Notes under the pieces: model-generated
Seen by the model: only the letters and a program-made list of their open reading frames with translations
The model's database searches: none
What the model was told of the DNA's origin: nothing
Program-made: the position numbers and the translations under genes
Shown: positions 1 to 10,929 of the stretch, piece by piece
How positions within the stretch are numbered: the first letter of the stretch is position 1
Layout of the letters: each line of letters starts with the position of its first letter
From: Leishmania donovani
Lineage: Eukaryota > Euglenozoa > Kinetoplastea > Trypanosomatida > Trypanosomatidae
Assembly: GCF_000227135.1 (NCBI RefSeq)
Contig: NC_018262.1
Span: forward strand, 1,701,502 to 1,765,501
Length of the DNA: 64,000 bases
Direction of reading: 5' to 3'

Positions 1-275
1 TCTACCCTTCGCTCATCTTTTGTCTTTCCCTCTTCGCGTCCTATGCCCTTCTTTCCTCTTCACGTGCCCATTAGACGCCTCGCTACATTCAGGTGCACAC
101 TGGCATAATCCTTTCCTCTTTTTGCTTTTCTTTTCGTGTGTCTGTCGCCTGTGTGCATGTGTGCCAGTACGACTGTCCTTTTTCTCTTCCTCATCACGGA
201 CTCCTCTTTTCATTACCCCCTTCCGCCGTTCGCTCTCGTGTTCTTCCTGGCCCTCGGTTTTCCGCTTCCATATTT

Positions 276-1181
276 CCCCTCTCCCCTATTTCAGCTGATC
301 AACAGGAAAAGAAAATATAACGACAAGGCGGTGCTGCCGCTTTCTTGGGTTTCTCGCCTTCCTGTATTCTCTTTTGTGCTTGTGTGTGTATGTGTTTCTG
401 CTACGGCATGATGTTCGGTTCACCACGGAGCGCACAGGAGCACACACATAATAACTGTGTGTGTATGGGGGGGAGAGGGGCTCTACTGTATTGACGCGTG
501 CAGCGGTGCACGGTGCGCTGTGCTCGCACACATGCACACACACACGCATATATATATATATATATATCGGAGGCTCCGATGTGTTGTCGCTCTCTCACAT
601 CTATTTCTGTGTCTGTTCAAACCCCAGTCCCCCCTGATGGCGGGGGACACTTCAGCGTGGCATCACAAGGTCCGGTGCACCAGCCTTGCGTGGGATAGCC
701 GAGCAGCCCACCCTATCCCTGCTAGTCCCGGACCGCTTCTGCTGGTGACAGGGCCACGCGCCCACGACGTGAGGGAGGGGAAGCCAGTGCGATTTTGTCG
801 CTACCGATGTCAGCGGTGAGGCCCTGGACGGCGTTGTGCTGGGGCAGCCTGCGACTGCGCACACGTCTGCGCCATCCATATGATTAGGCAGCGTGCCAGC
901 GTGGCTGGAGCGCATCTCTCGCCCGGCCCTCACACTGCCTTGCTGGTGCGGGGATGCACCGGGTGGCGACCGGCAAAGTTGGAGCGGCCGTGAGGCGACC
1001 TGCGGAGCGGGGGATGAGTGGGTGCACAGCATGAGAGAGAGGCCGCGCGCGGATCACTGTCTTGGGGCATTGCGGTAATGCGCGTGGGCAGTGCTGCGTC
1101 GCACCACGCGACGGGACACGTAACAGGGTCACGGGGAGGGTAGGGTGGCGCTTGAACTCATGCTCTATGGCAGAGAATGGA
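276..1181 (+). repeat. Left arm of a ~0.9 kb inverted repeat
   Basis: Positions 276-630 and 860-1181 read as the reverse complement of 17526-17880 and 16986-17307, with essentially one visible mismatch near 284. The missing middle of the partner is an N gap. The arm joins a non-coding flank (276-631, including an (AT)n tract at about 547-567) to a SIDER-like element (632-1181). The intervening 15.8 kb holds the Sac1-like gene and the 8603 gene. The near-identity is seen directly. Whether it is a genuine recent duplication or an assembly product cannot be told from sequence alone. Confidence 0.85.
632..1181 (+). mobile_element. SIDER-like truncated retroposon (probable SIDER2)
   Basis: The element begins with CCCTG at 632. 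The next ~50 bases resemble the 5' signature shared by trypanosomatid ingi/L1Tc retroposons and their short SIDER derivatives, notably ACACTTCAGCGTGG. It ends near 1181, where the inverted-repeat similarity also stops, giving about 550 bp, the usual SIDER2 size. It is GC-rich, lacks a long open frame and sits in a spacer, as SIDERs usually do. In Leishmania many SIDER2 copies lie in 3' UTRs and promote mRNA decay. The gene whose 3' UTR this might be lies outside the window. The signature comparison is from memory. Confidence 0.6.
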
Positions 1182-1460
1182 CACACGGCACAAGGAATAG
1201 TCTGTTTCTCTCTGTGCCCGTTACTTTCCTCCTTTTTTTTACTGTGTGAGTCTTTTTTCTATATGGTCTTTTTTGTTTGCCTTCATGTCATCATCGTTAG
1301 TGCGTGAGGTGATGCACCTTTTCGGTGACGCTCCTCTATTTTGTTTTTCAGGTTTCGTTCGGTTTTCGTCATTCGTGTATACCATGATCTTCGCGTGGTA
1401 AGCTTAATATTCTGTAGATGGATTTCCACATGAACGCAGGCATCCTGATCGGAGAAGCTC

Positions 1461-1559
1461 NNNNNNNNNNNNNNNNNNNNNNNNNNNNNNNNNNNNNNNN
1501 NNNNNNNNNNNNNNNNNNNNNNNNNNNNNNNNNNNNNNNNNNNNNNNNNNNNNNNNNNN
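1461..1559. other. Assembly gap (99 N)
   Basis: A run of 99 N. The 556 bp before it (905-1460) are repeated exactly after it (1560-2115), and both copies stop exactly at the gap edges. This is the pattern of two contigs whose overlapping ends were not merged. Confidence 0.95.
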
Positions 1560-2115
1560 CTGGAGCGCATCTCTCGCCCGGCCCTCACACTGCCTTGCTG
1601 GTGCGGGGATGCACCGGGTGGCGACCGGCAAAGTTGGAGCGGCCGTGAGGCGACCTGCGGAGCGGGGGATGAGTGGGTGCACAGCATGAGAGAGAGGCCG
1701 CGCGCGGATCACTGTCTTGGGGCATTGCGGTAATGCGCGTGGGCAGTGCTGCGTCGCACCACGCGACGGGACACGTAACAGGGTCACGGGGAGGGTAGGG
1801 TGGCGCTTGAACTCATGCTCTATGGCAGAGAATGGACACACGGCACAAGGAATAGTCTGTTTCTCTCTGTGCCCGTTACTTTCCTCCTTTTTTTTACTGT
1901 GTGAGTCTTTTTTCTATATGGTCTTTTTTGTTTGCCTTCATGTCATCATCGTTAGTGCGTGAGGTGATGCACCTTTTCGGTGACGCTCCTCTATTTTGTT
2001 TTTCAGGTTTCGTTCGGTTTTCGTCATTCGTGTATACCATGATCTTCGCGTGGTAAGCTTAATATTCTGTAGATGGATTTCCACATGAACGCAGGCATCC
2101 TGATCGGAGAAGCTC
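1560..2115 (+). repeat. Exact copy of 905-1460, probable assembly duplication
   Basis: This 556-bp segment repeats 905-1460 at a constant offset of 655, starting at the first base after the gap and ending where the left contig stops. It holds the 3' part of the SIDER-like element and about 280 bp of its downstream flank. A biological tandem duplication would not be expected to begin and end exactly at gap edges, so I treat it as an artefact. The unique sequence resumes at 2116. Confidence 0.85.
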
Positions 2116-3336
2116 TTCTTTCTGTTACTGCCTACTGCTGTTTACAGTATTATATGAATACTCTTTTTCTGTTTAGATTTTGCATCCTCCTTGTTCTTCG
2201 TTTTTCTTTCTTTTCAAATCTTCTGCCGCTGCTTAGCGCATCTCCGCGTGGACCCCATTCGTTCCCTTTTCCTGTGGTGAACTGTTTCTTGCTTGACCCT
2301 TTCCCTTCCCCCTTTTCCCGATTGTTCTTGATATTTCACCGTTCTTTCTCTACCAGTATTGCCTTTTAGCTTCGTGCCTGTCTGGGGTGGCCTCTTTTTT
2401 CGGTAGGCGTGCGCGTGTTCCGTATGCACGAGTGAGGAATGGGAATGTTCTCCTGGTGTGCTCTTTTTTTATCGCTCTTTTCCTTTTTTTTACCCTACGC
2501 GCCCGCTATGCCGTAAGGGTGAGAATCATTCATCCATGCCGAACTCCACAATCATATCGGGCACGCTGTCTTTGGGGACTATGGCGATGATGATTTCACG
2601 CATCGGCTTCGGTTACGCTTGTAGGTGTGCACCTCTGTACGCGTGCGTACATGAACCGAAGCTCTTCTGTGGGATTTCATTTCCGATGGCACCTCTGCCC
2701 TACTTCATCATTGACTCTCTATCTCTGTGGGTCTGTGGCAGACGCCGCATCGAACCATGCCGCTCTTTCCCACACACGCTAGTACGCGCGTGTTTTCCCT
2801 TTTGCGGGAAGGACGAGCAGCTGCCGCTTGCTAATCCGAATCCCACATCTCCCTTTCCGAGCCTGCTTGGCTATACTCTGCAGTGATGCCCTGTCGATGT
2901 TCTGGGCTGTTTTTTTGTTTTTATTCTCTACTCGCGCATTCTCCCTCTTTCCACTTCCTTCCTACCTCGACGCAAACTCCAGCCAACATCACAGCAAACA
3001 ATATTTCTTGTCGCGCACACCTGTGCGAGTGGTGCCTCTCACGTCTTTTCTCGTGGCCGCACTCATCAGTGTGACTGGGGCTTTTCTTTCGCTCTCACCT
3101 CTCGCGCACGTGAAGGGTCCGTCGCATCTTTTCTCTGCCGCTTGGCGCATCGGCGCGTCCGCTCTTTATGGTCATTTTTCGCTCCGGCTTCAGCATTCGC
3201 CCAGCACCCCTCCCTTTATTACCCGCTGGCCTGTGTGTGCGCTATGCGAGGCCATAAATATGCACACTGCCGCGCAGTCAGACGTATTGATTGCACCTCA
3301 TTTACGTGCGCTGTTTTTCTCTGTCTGACCAAGTGC

Positions 3337-3338
3337 AG
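3337..3338 (+). promoter_or_regulatory. Candidate trans-splice acceptor for the Sac1-like gene
   Basis: A short pyrimidine tract (about 3311-3330) is followed by the first AG at 3337-3338 (GTGCAG). Spliced-leader addition here would leave an 86-nt 5' UTR before the ATG at 3425. The AG at 3349-3350 is an alternative. Confidence 0.4.
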
Positions 3339-3424
3339 GCTCTAGCACAGTGGCGTCGTTTTTCTATCGCCCCTCTGCCATTCTGGAACAACCGCAGCAA
3401 CAAATTGGAAGGGTCCACCCAGCA

Positions 3425-6400
3425 ATGTCGCGCCCGACGTGGTCACACGGTGGCCGCATCCTCTTCAATGCGTCCCGCGTCTACTATGTGCCGAATGAGC
3501 CGTGTCTCCCACCGCTTCGGTGGATGCCGGAGCGGCAGCGGTTTGAGTATCTGCGCAAGGACATCGAAGAGGACGTCTCGTTGCGTGCGTCGCTGGCGGA
3601 GCTTGCCGAGGCTTGCTCGCAGCTGTACCAGCTACAGCCGCTCCAGCAGCAGTTGCCAGCCGCGTCTCTGAACGGATACTTGCCGTGCGAGGCGCTCTAC
3701 GGCGTCCTGCCCCTGGGTGCGGCAAGCAACTCTGCCCTGCTTTACGTCACCGAAAAGGAGTACGTGTGCACGCTGTGCGTGGGGGGCGCGGAGCACGACG
3801 TGTTTGCCGTGCGCGGACTGCAGTGGCTCTTTTTGCCGTGCGCCACGTCGGCCTTGTCAGGAAGGCGACAGAGTGTCCGGCCTCAGCAGCATCACCGCGG
3901 CAGCGTGCGAAGTGGAAACCGCAACGATGGCGAGATGCCGGATGGCGCAGATGATGACGCTGAAAGCGACATGTATGGGCGGCACCCTTGCAACTCCCGC
4001 AACGACAACTCCACGAGCGAGACAGATGAAGAGGAGGACGACGACGCCGAGAACGGGTCGTCCACGATGCAGCGCTTGCCCACAAAGACGCTGAACGACT
4101 ATCTTGCTGTATTGAACCGCTTTTGCGAGTCCATCAACATCGAGGACGGAGGTCAGCGTGCCCGTGCGGCAGCAGCTGCTGCCGCTTATCCGCACACCGA
4201 CGGCGAGGTGGAAGAGAGATCTTCGCAGCTGCCTGGGATTGTTGGCCCCGCCAACCGCTTCTCGTACTTGTATTACTCGCCTACACTGGACCTCAGCGCC
4301 GATCCCGCGCACCTCTTGGCTCTGATCACTCACAGTGCGCATCCGCACGTCGAAGATGGTGCTGCATCGACTGGCGGTGGTGCTGTGAGTTACACGACAA
4401 ACGGCTCGCTTTCGTCGAATACTAATCGAGATAGCAGCGGCACGACGACCGAGTTCTCCGATCAACCACGCCTCTCCACGCGCGGGCGGCACAGCGCGGC
4501 GAGCTATTTGTGGGAGGAGAGGCGTGCGGCCGCCCTCACACGCCAGCTGTACCAGTGGAATGGACCACTTATCGGTGACGCCTTTGCCCTGCCGACCCTG
4601 GCGGCGCTAAGGGAAGAAGAGGTGCGGGGCCGTGCGGAGTCGAGCAAGAAACCGTCCGCCCTTGAGTCGAGGCGCGAGCCGTGGAGGTTCGTCTGTGCCG
4701 ATGAGCTGCTACGTGACGAGCTGGCACAGTACCCAAACCGCGGCGGTCACGGTGGCGGTGCCGTCTCTCTGCCTGCCGGCACGATGCCCGCCACATCCTT
4801 CTCGTCGTTGCCCCTTTACATGCCATCGTACATTCGTGGCCTTGTCGCCCAGGCAGTGGCGTCCCCGTCCGTGCGCATGACGCTGGTGACTCGTATATGC
4901 TGCCGCTGGGCCGGGACGCGGTACAACCGGCGCGGCCTCGAGCCCGGGCACAGCGGCGTCGTAGCGAACATGGCGATGACGTCGCTTTGGGTGACGCCGC
5001 AATCAACGACGAGTGCCGCTCCTTCAACGGAAAGGAGCGAAGCCACCTCAGGTGCCAGAAGGTTTGCTGTGTACAGCATGCTTCGCGGCTCCGTCCCGCG
5101 GCGATGGGAGCAGCCCGCAAACCTCTCGCTGAAGCCAACCATCAAGATCGCCCCGGTCGGCAATGCTGCCGAGGAGCTTGGTCGCCATGTACGACTTCTG
5201 AAGCAGTGCCTGCCGCAGTTGCACGCGCTCTACTGTCTGGACACCATGTCCACCTCCGAGTTGGAGGAGCCGCTCTCTGAGGCCTTCGCCACCGCTGTCC
5301 GTCGCTACAACGAGGACCCGCCGAGCCCCTTCACGGCCGCTAAGGGTGGCACTTATCTCGCCACGTCAAGTGCAGGAGCGACGGCAGAAGAGAAGGATGG
5401 CGCAGCTGCTGCCGTAACGGCAAGCAATGGAGAAGATTGGGCCGGCGCATCTCACACGCCGGCTCGTGACCCCATGGTGACACTGGTGAAGTACAACGTG
5501 AAGAGGGCTCTGAAAACGCTGTCTTACGCCGCCATGATGCGCGAATGCATTGCCAAACTGGACCGTGAATCTGGCGGGGACACGTGGCTGGATTTCACCA
5601 ATGGCGAGGCGCACGCTCCGCGCGCTGGAGAGGACAGGGCCGCCATGGGAGGAGGGGAGTCGACTTTGCAGAACAGTAGCAGTCTGACAGGCACGGAGGC
5701 AGATGCCAGACACAGGGACGCTGCACCGCGGCTCTCGCTGGCCCATGTGCAGTCACGATTGGTGCGGGTGAACTGCCTAGACTGCCTGGACCGTACCAAC
5801 CTGGTGCAGAGCTTTCTGTGCTGTGCGGCGCTGCCGCAGATGATCGAATACGTAGAAGGGAGATCACAAGAGCGGAACCAGCCGTCGGCGTCTGCGGAGC
5901 GCCTCTCTCGGAGTGATGGCGACTTAACACAGGCGTTCAACCGTCTTCGCCTGCTGCTTGTTGCGCAAGGCACGGCCGTCGCGCAGCTCTACGCCGGCAC
6001 GAAGCCGCATTTCGTTCCCTACATGCTTAACGGGCATTACCATTGGTCGCATAAGGCGAGGGAGAGTGTGCTGGCGCTACGCCGGTGGTACCAACAGAAC
6101 TTCTTTGACGGCGTGAAGCAGGATGGAGTGTCGCTGGTGACACGGCAGCACGATCCACAGGTGTTCAATGCCGATATCGAGAGCCCCTTCTCCCGAGATC
6201 TCAGCGGGATGAATCACCAGGTACTCTGCGGCGTCCTCCTTGGCGTGATGCCGTTCTTGTACAGCCTCCTCATGTGCGTGAGCGAGAGAGGGGGCTTCTC
6301 CTCCTTTGTCTTTCAGCTGCACTTTGGCATTTGCATGTGCTGGATTGCCTACTTCTCTGTGCTGTACAACAAGCTCATGCGGTATCGCGCCACATACACG

Positions 6401-6445
6401 AATCGCCCGCTGCTACTATACACACGCCAGGCAGACTGGTGCTGA
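3425..6445 (+). CDS. Sac1-type phosphoinositide phosphatase
   Basis: A 1006-residue protein of the SAC family, which removes phosphate from phosphoinositides, chiefly PI4P for Sac1 itself at ER/Golgi membranes. The P-loop CLDCLDRTN starts at C784, giving C784-x5-R790. Upstream are the SAC landmarks FSYLYYSPTLDLS, an ISRR-like block around GTRYNRRGLEPGHSG, and RGSVPRRWEQP. Two hydrophobic segments near residues 931-952 and 959-982 form a C-terminal hairpin anchor, as in yeast Sac1. The protein is much longer than yeast Sac1 (about 620) because of low-complexity insertions rich in acidic residues, Ser and Ala (around residues 155-260, 300-360 and 650-780). The frame stays open 25 codons upstream but without an ATG, so ATG 3425 is chosen. 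The family assignment is firm; substrate and location are inferred. Confidence 0.92.
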   Translation: MSRPTWSHGGRILFNASRVYYVPNEPCLPPLRWMPERQRFEYLRKDIEEDVSLRASLAELAEACSQLYQLQPLQQQLPAASLNGYLPCEALYGVLPLGAASNSALLYVTEKEYVCTLCVGGAEHDVFAVRGLQWLFLPCATSALSGRRQSVRPQQHHRGSVRSGNRNDGEMPDGADDDAESDMYGRHPCNSRNDNSTSETDEEEDDDAENGSSTMQRLPTKTLNDYLAVLNRFCESINIEDGGQRARAAAAAAAYPHTDGEVEERSSQLPGIVGPANRFSYLYYSPTLDLSADPAHLLALITHSAHPHVEDGAASTGGGAVSYTTNGSLSSNTNRDSSGTTTEFSDQPRLSTRGRHSAASYLWEERRAAALTRQLYQWNGPLIGDAFALPTLAALREEEVRGRAESSKKPSALESRREPWRFVCADELLRDELAQYPNRGGHGGGAVSLPAGTMPATSFSSLPLYMPSYIRGLVAQAVASPSVRMTLVTRICCRWAGTRYNRRGLEPGHSGVVANMAMTSLWVTPQSTTSAAPSTERSEATSGARRFAVYSMLRGSVPRRWEQPANLSLKPTIKIAPVGNAAEELGRHVRLLKQCLPQLHALYCLDTMSTSELEEPLSEAFATAVRRYNEDPPSPFTAAKGGTYLATSSAGATAEEKDGAAAAVTASNGEDWAGASHTPARDPMVTLVKYNVKRALKTLSYAAMMRECIAKLDRESGGDTWLDFTNGEAHAPRAGEDRAAMGGGESTLQNSSSLTGTEADARHRDAAPRLSLAHVQSRLVRVNCLDCLDRTNLVQSFLCCAALPQMIEYVEGRSQERNQPSASAERLSRSDGDLTQAFNRLRLLLVAQGTAVAQLYAGTKPHFVPYMLNGHYHWSHKARESVLALRRWYQQNFFDGVKQDGVSLVTRQHDPQVFNADIESPFSRDLSGMNHQVLCGVLLGVMPFLYSLLMCVSERGGFSSFVFQLHFGICMCWIAYFSVLYNKLMRYRATYTNRPLLLYTRQADWC

Positions 6446-8602
6446 AAGACTTACGGCCCCCATGGAGAGGCAAGGAGTGGCGAATGTGGTGACGAGGAGG
6501 CACAGAGCGCTTTCTGTGTTTGTGTATTTGCCCTGTGGGCGTTGGCCTTTTGGCGGTCAAGAGAGCAGACGCACGTTCTTGCGCGAGGCGCCGCATATCT
6601 GTGCATGTGCTTGTGCATGCGCCGCTTCTGCGACGGCGACCCTGTGAAACAGAGCGGCGTTTTGTCTGCTTCATCTGTTTTTTTTTTTCCTCATATTAGC
6701 TTCTCACTTCCATTATCTTTCGACATTCACGCAGGCCCTTGCGCAGGATTAGGGGAGTGAGGAGGAGGAGAGGCAGCAGCGGGCCGAGTGGAATAGCGCA
6801 TCTTTATCGTGTGTCTGTGTGTGGCCTGCGGCTGTTTCTGTGTGCTATCAAGTGGCGTTGTGCATGCCGTTTTGCTTTCGCGTGTGTGTGTGTGTGCCTC
6901 TGGGCGTGCTTCGCATATCCGGACCTTCACGCAGCGTGGAAGAGGCTCCATGCACCGGTTTGTGGCCGACTTTCACTACCGTTTATCTGTTTCGCTGAAC
7001 TGCCTACTCATCACCCGCGCCTTCTCTTCGCGCTTTCCATTAACCGGTGAAGACGGTGGCTGGAGGAAGAGAGCCGACGTTGCGCGAGTCGGCACTTCTC
7101 CTCACCTATCTCTCCTCATTTTTTATTTCGCCTTCTGGCTGCATCGGCTTTGCCGCTTCACCGAGGAGTGCACTGTCTTTTCCTACCTGGTCGCAAGAGC
7201 AGAAGAAAATAAATTGATCGAATAGTCGCCCTCGCGGAGGGACGCACTTGGCGTGCAAATGCCACCCCTAAAACTCCATGCAGCTTCTCTGCGTCATGCG
7301 CCCTGGCTGTGAAGCCAGGCACGGCTGCCGTCGCTGGACACAAGAGCAGAATGACAAAACGGATGCTGATACTTGCTGGTAAGGCCGGCACATGCTCGGA
7401 AACGGCATAGCGGCACAGCAGTCATCGATAAGACCATTCGTTATCACGGCAAGCTGCTCAACCCGCACCCCACACCCACCGCACGGCTGGTCACCTCTCT
7501 ACTCTCCCTCTCTTCGCCACACGATCTGGTGCGCTTCTTTTTGCCTTTTCTGCTGGCCTTTTCCCCGGCGCACTCCGCCCTATTGCCTCTGCGTATGCTC
7601 CCGCACCTTGGCTAACTGAATCTTCAGTTAAGCAAGAGAAGGCCTGAAGGAACTTACTGCCGTGATTTCACTCACCCTCCCCTGCCCTCTGCTCCGCAAC
7701 GTCTGCGTGTGTCTTCGTGTTCCTCCCTCTCTGTTCCTATTCTAAAGCGCACTAGGGCTTATACATCGCGTAGAAAGATCTGTCACGAGCAGCGGTTGGC
7801 TTCCCCCTCCGACTGCCTCACAAGGAAAGCCACAAAGGGCTCTCGCTCACCCGCACGCCTGCTCAGGCGCTAGAGAGGACGACATCCCCTCCCTCGTTTC
7901 CTCACACGTCTCTACTCCACACAGGTACACACACACACACAGGAGGGGGGGGGGACAAAAGACTGAGGGGTGTAGGCAACGGAGTGTAAGAGTTGTTCTT
8001 CATACTTTGCGCATTTTGCTTACCTCCCACTCCTCTTTTTTTTTCTACCGCTCCTTTCACTCCCCCTTCCCAGCTCCCTCTCTCACCCACTCACCCACTC
8101 TCTTTGTTGGTTTCCTTGATTGTGTTCTTTGTGCTCGCCGTCTCTCTCTCTCTGTGTTGTGCGTGTGTCTGTGCCTGCTGCCTTGTGTTCCTTTTTTCCC
8201 GTTTTGTTTTGCGCCCCCCCCCCTCCCTCCTCTCTCGTTTTCTCGCCTTGACAGCTGCCGCTGCCCCCTCGTCTTCTTTTTTCGCCAGTGAGGGGGGCCT
8301 TCTTGTTTTTTACGTATTTCCCCTTTTCGGCCTTACTTTCTCCCTCTTCACTCCCCTATTTTCCACCCGCCCCACCCACCCCCCACGCTCTTACACTCTA
8401 CTTCATCGTGTGTGTGTGTGTGTGTGTGTGTGGCTCTCCATACGCTCCTGCGCTTGGTGCTTCTCTTCGAGTGGTTTTCTCTGCATCTTGCAACATCAAC
8501 ATCGTTACCCACTTCTCCCCTACCGTGCAAGGTGCTCCTCGACGGTTCTCAATTCCTTCATTCTCTACACCTCTCTCCTCGTCCTTGTCGTTGTCTGTCG
8601 CG
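6446..8602. other. Spacer between the Sac1-like gene and the 8603 gene
   Basis: 2.2 kb without a supported gene. It holds 3' UTR sequence and then increasingly pyrimidine-rich DNA, including long C and T runs from about 8030 to 8400 and a (TG)n microsatellite at about 8408-8431. The tracts between about 8130 and 8600 are likely part of the splice-acceptor region for the next gene. Reading frames here are dominated by Ser, Pro, Phe and Cys and look like translated pyrimidine tracts. Confidence 0.65.
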
Positions 8603-9499
8603 ATGCCGCGCGTGTTTGCTAGGCCCTGCACGTCGTTGAGCGCATTCCAGATGAAGCCATACAGCACGATGGAGTGCGGCGCAGAGCGTCAAACGCATGA
8701 CATGCTGCGACACACTGTAGAGCGGCTGTGGCACCCGTTCACGCAGGGCTATCGAGGTGCAGATCTCAATATCTATCGCTTTCGCGAGAACCTCGCAGGC
8801 CTTTGCTGCCCTGGTAACATCTTTACCTGCCAGGTAAATGGCCTTTTAGGTGGCACACGGGTGCTGGAAGACTTTTTCGCCACGCTGCTAAGCGGGTTCG
8901 ACATTGTTCACGCATCTGTCGAGGGCTCACGTGGGAAGCCGCTGTCGAATCCGGCTGATATATGCAACTACACGGGATACTATGTGCTGGCTCACACTCG
9001 CCCTTTTCTGGGGTGGCAGCCGTCGCCGGCGTCGCTACGCAGCACAGGGCCCACTTCCGCATTACCGGGGACAACTATCCGTAGCAGTGTCCAGTACGAA
9101 TTCAACGGCGCAACACCAGAGACGGCGTCGCGTTCGGCATTCCTGCTCAACGACTGCGATGGCGTCGAGGCTACTGACGCGACGGCGACGCTTGACGGTG
9201 ACCCCGACCCATCCTCGAAAATCTCCACGCTGATCGTGCCATTCACCACGTATGTGGAGGGGTTGGTTGATCAAAGCCGCCTCTCGCATGTCGTTTTGCG
9301 GACGCCCGTGATGGAGCTGCTGCGAACTCGTCCCGAGTGCCCGGAGGCGGTGCAGAAGTGCCTTGAAAGTCGTGAGGCGCTGAAGATCTTCGCGACGCTG
9401 CGCCGCGCCGGTGTAAAACCGGAGCTGATCACTGCCACGACGCTCCTGAGTGCCTCAAAGCGAGATCCGGCGTGGATGTCGGCACTCGGCATCCTGTAG
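8603..9499 (+). CDS. Conserved-looking hypothetical protein, 298 aa
   Basis: I do not recognise a family. The coding character is good: GC-rich third positions and no low-complexity expansion until a short Thr/Asp patch near residue 195. The N-terminus (MPRVFARPCTSLSAFQMKPY) is basic and lacks acidic residues, so a mitochondrial presequence is possible. There is no convincing membrane segment. A folded N-terminal half (LRHTVERLWHPFTQGY onward) and a C-terminal helical part (CPEAVQKCLESREALKIF) can be seen. The frame is open upstream to 8288 but without ATG and through pyrimidine tracts, so ATG 8603 is preferred; M17 is an alternative. It lies between the inverted-repeat arms, upstream of direct-repeat copy A. 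Confidence 0.8.
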   Translation: MPRVFARPCTSLSAFQMKPYSTMECGAERQTHDMLRHTVERLWHPFTQGYRGADLNIYRFRENLAGLCCPGNIFTCQVNGLLGGTRVLEDFFATLLSGFDIVHASVEGSRGKPLSNPADICNYTGYYVLAHTRPFLGWQPSPASLRSTGPTSALPGTTIRSSVQYEFNGATPETASRSAFLLNDCDGVEATDATATLDGDPDPSSKISTLIVPFTTYVEGLVDQSRLSHVVLRTPVMELLRTRPECPEAVQKCLESREALKIFATLRRAGVKPELITATTLLSASKRDPAWMSALGIL

Positions 9500-9837
9500 A
9501 CTTGGCGGTCAGAGTGAGAAAAGGATACAATGAGCGCTGTGAGAGCTTTCCATCTCATTGACACGAAGGGCGCGGCTGAACGCGCAGGCGCTCTTTCAGG
9601 TTCACGAGCTTTCACGCCAGCGTGAAAGGCAACAATCGCTGAATTCGAGTGCGACGGTGAGCTTGTTTATGTAGGGACGACGTGCATCCTCTGAAACTCA
9701 AGATATTGCGTCAACAAGTGCAGCTGTGCTGGCTGCAACTATTTCTTGATGTCTTTCGGGCTCCACCAGCTCTCTCACACGAATCGCCGTCGCCGCACGT
9801 CTCGTTTTTCTTTTCAGTCTCCATGTACGGTCCCGCT

Positions 9838-10929
9838 CGCGCTGCACGGTCTCCCTCCCGTCGGGTGTCTGTGGCTGCCCCTCACACCCTCTGTGCCTCC
9901 TCAGGAGGACAAGCGATGGTCTCTTTGTGCGCAGGCACATGTCTATGCATGGACCCCTTCCGCTCCGCACGCCCAGTCCTGCGAAAGACGTGCGGGTTGA
10001 GAGGAAGGTGAAATGCCCCCTGCTGCCAGAGACTCATGGCAGCGTCCCACCTGCCGCGGCGCACATGCGGGCAGGCTGCCCAGGCACCCACCCCTCCGTG
10101 GCATCGGCGGGAATGGAAGATGCAGCCAGCCAGCCCCTCCCTCCTCTCCCCGCCCTCAGGCAACAACGCCGCTCTGNNNNNNNNNNNNNNNNNNNNNNNN
10201 NNNNNNNNNNNNNNNNNNNNNNNNNNNNNNNNNNNNNNNNNNNNNNNNNNNNNNNNNNNNNNNNNNNNNNNNNNNNNNNNNNNNNNNNNNNNNNNNNNNN
10301 NNNNNNNNNNNNNNNNNNNNNNNNNNNNNNNNNNNNNNNNNNNNNNNNNNNNNNNNNNNNNNNNNNNNNNNNNNNNNNNNNNNNNNNNNNNNNNNNNNNN
10401 NNNNNNNNNNNNNNNNNNNNNNNNNNNNNNNNNNNNNNNNNNNNNNNNNNNNNNNNNNNNNNNNNNNNNNNNNNNNNNNNNNNNNNNNNNNNNNNNNNNN
10501 NNNNNNNNNNNNNNNNNNNNNNNNNNNNNNNNNNNNNNNNNNNNNNNNNNNNNNNNNNNNNNNNNNNNNNNNNNNNNNNNNNNNNNNNNNNNNNNNNNNN
10601 NNNNNNNNNNNNNNNNNNNNNNNNNNNNNNNNNNNNNNNNNNNNNNNNNNNNNNNNNNNNNNNNNNNNNNNNNNNNNNNNNNNNNNNNNNNNNNNNNNNN
10701 NNNNNNNNNNNNNNNNNNNNNNNNNNNNNNNNNNNNNNNNNNNNNNNNNNNNNNNNNNNNNNNNNNNNNNNNNNNNNNNNNNNNNNNNNNNNNNNNNNNN
10801 NNNNNNNNNGGCTCGGTGAGCTGTGATTGTGTGTGTGTTCGTGTGTATTATTGCGGACCTGTTCGTGCCAGAATGGCCTGCTGAGAAGAAATGAATTCTT
10901 GCTTGTGGTGTGTCTGTATAGGCGTTTTC
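9838..10929 (+). repeat. Direct repeat copy A (~1.1 kb)
   Basis: 9838-10176 appears identical to 35635-35973, and 10810-10929 to about 36631-36750. The internal 633 N correspond to sequence present in copy B. The element is GC-rich with no intact long open frame and lies in the same orientation in both places, each time downstream of a gene on the + strand. It is probably retroposon-derived (SIDER or degenerate DIRE type), but I see no clear 5' signature, so the class is uncertain. Confidence 0.8.
10177..10809. other. Assembly gap (633 N) inside direct repeat A
   Basis: A run of 633 N, apparently a sized gap. The corresponding interval of copy B spans 35974 to about 36630 (about 657 bp including an 18-N gap). 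The missing sequence is therefore probably a near-copy of that interval, and the assembler stopped because of the repeat. Confidence 0.95.

Larger units (their letters stand above)
1..3424. other. Spacer upstream of the Sac1-like gene
   Basis: No protein gene is supported here. The stretch is pyrimidine-rich with scattered homopolymer T runs and short open frames of biased composition, as expected for untranslated and intergenic trypanosomatid DNA. It contains one arm of an inverted repeat (276-1181), a SIDER-like element (632-1181), a 99-N gap and an exact gap-flanking duplication. The last part, after about 3300, probably holds the splice-acceptor region and 5' UTR of the downstream gene. 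Confidence 0.7.

Noticed and set aside
905..2115. Biological tandem duplication of a SIDER fragment
   Set aside because: Both copies end exactly at the borders of a 99-N gap, which points to unmerged contigs.
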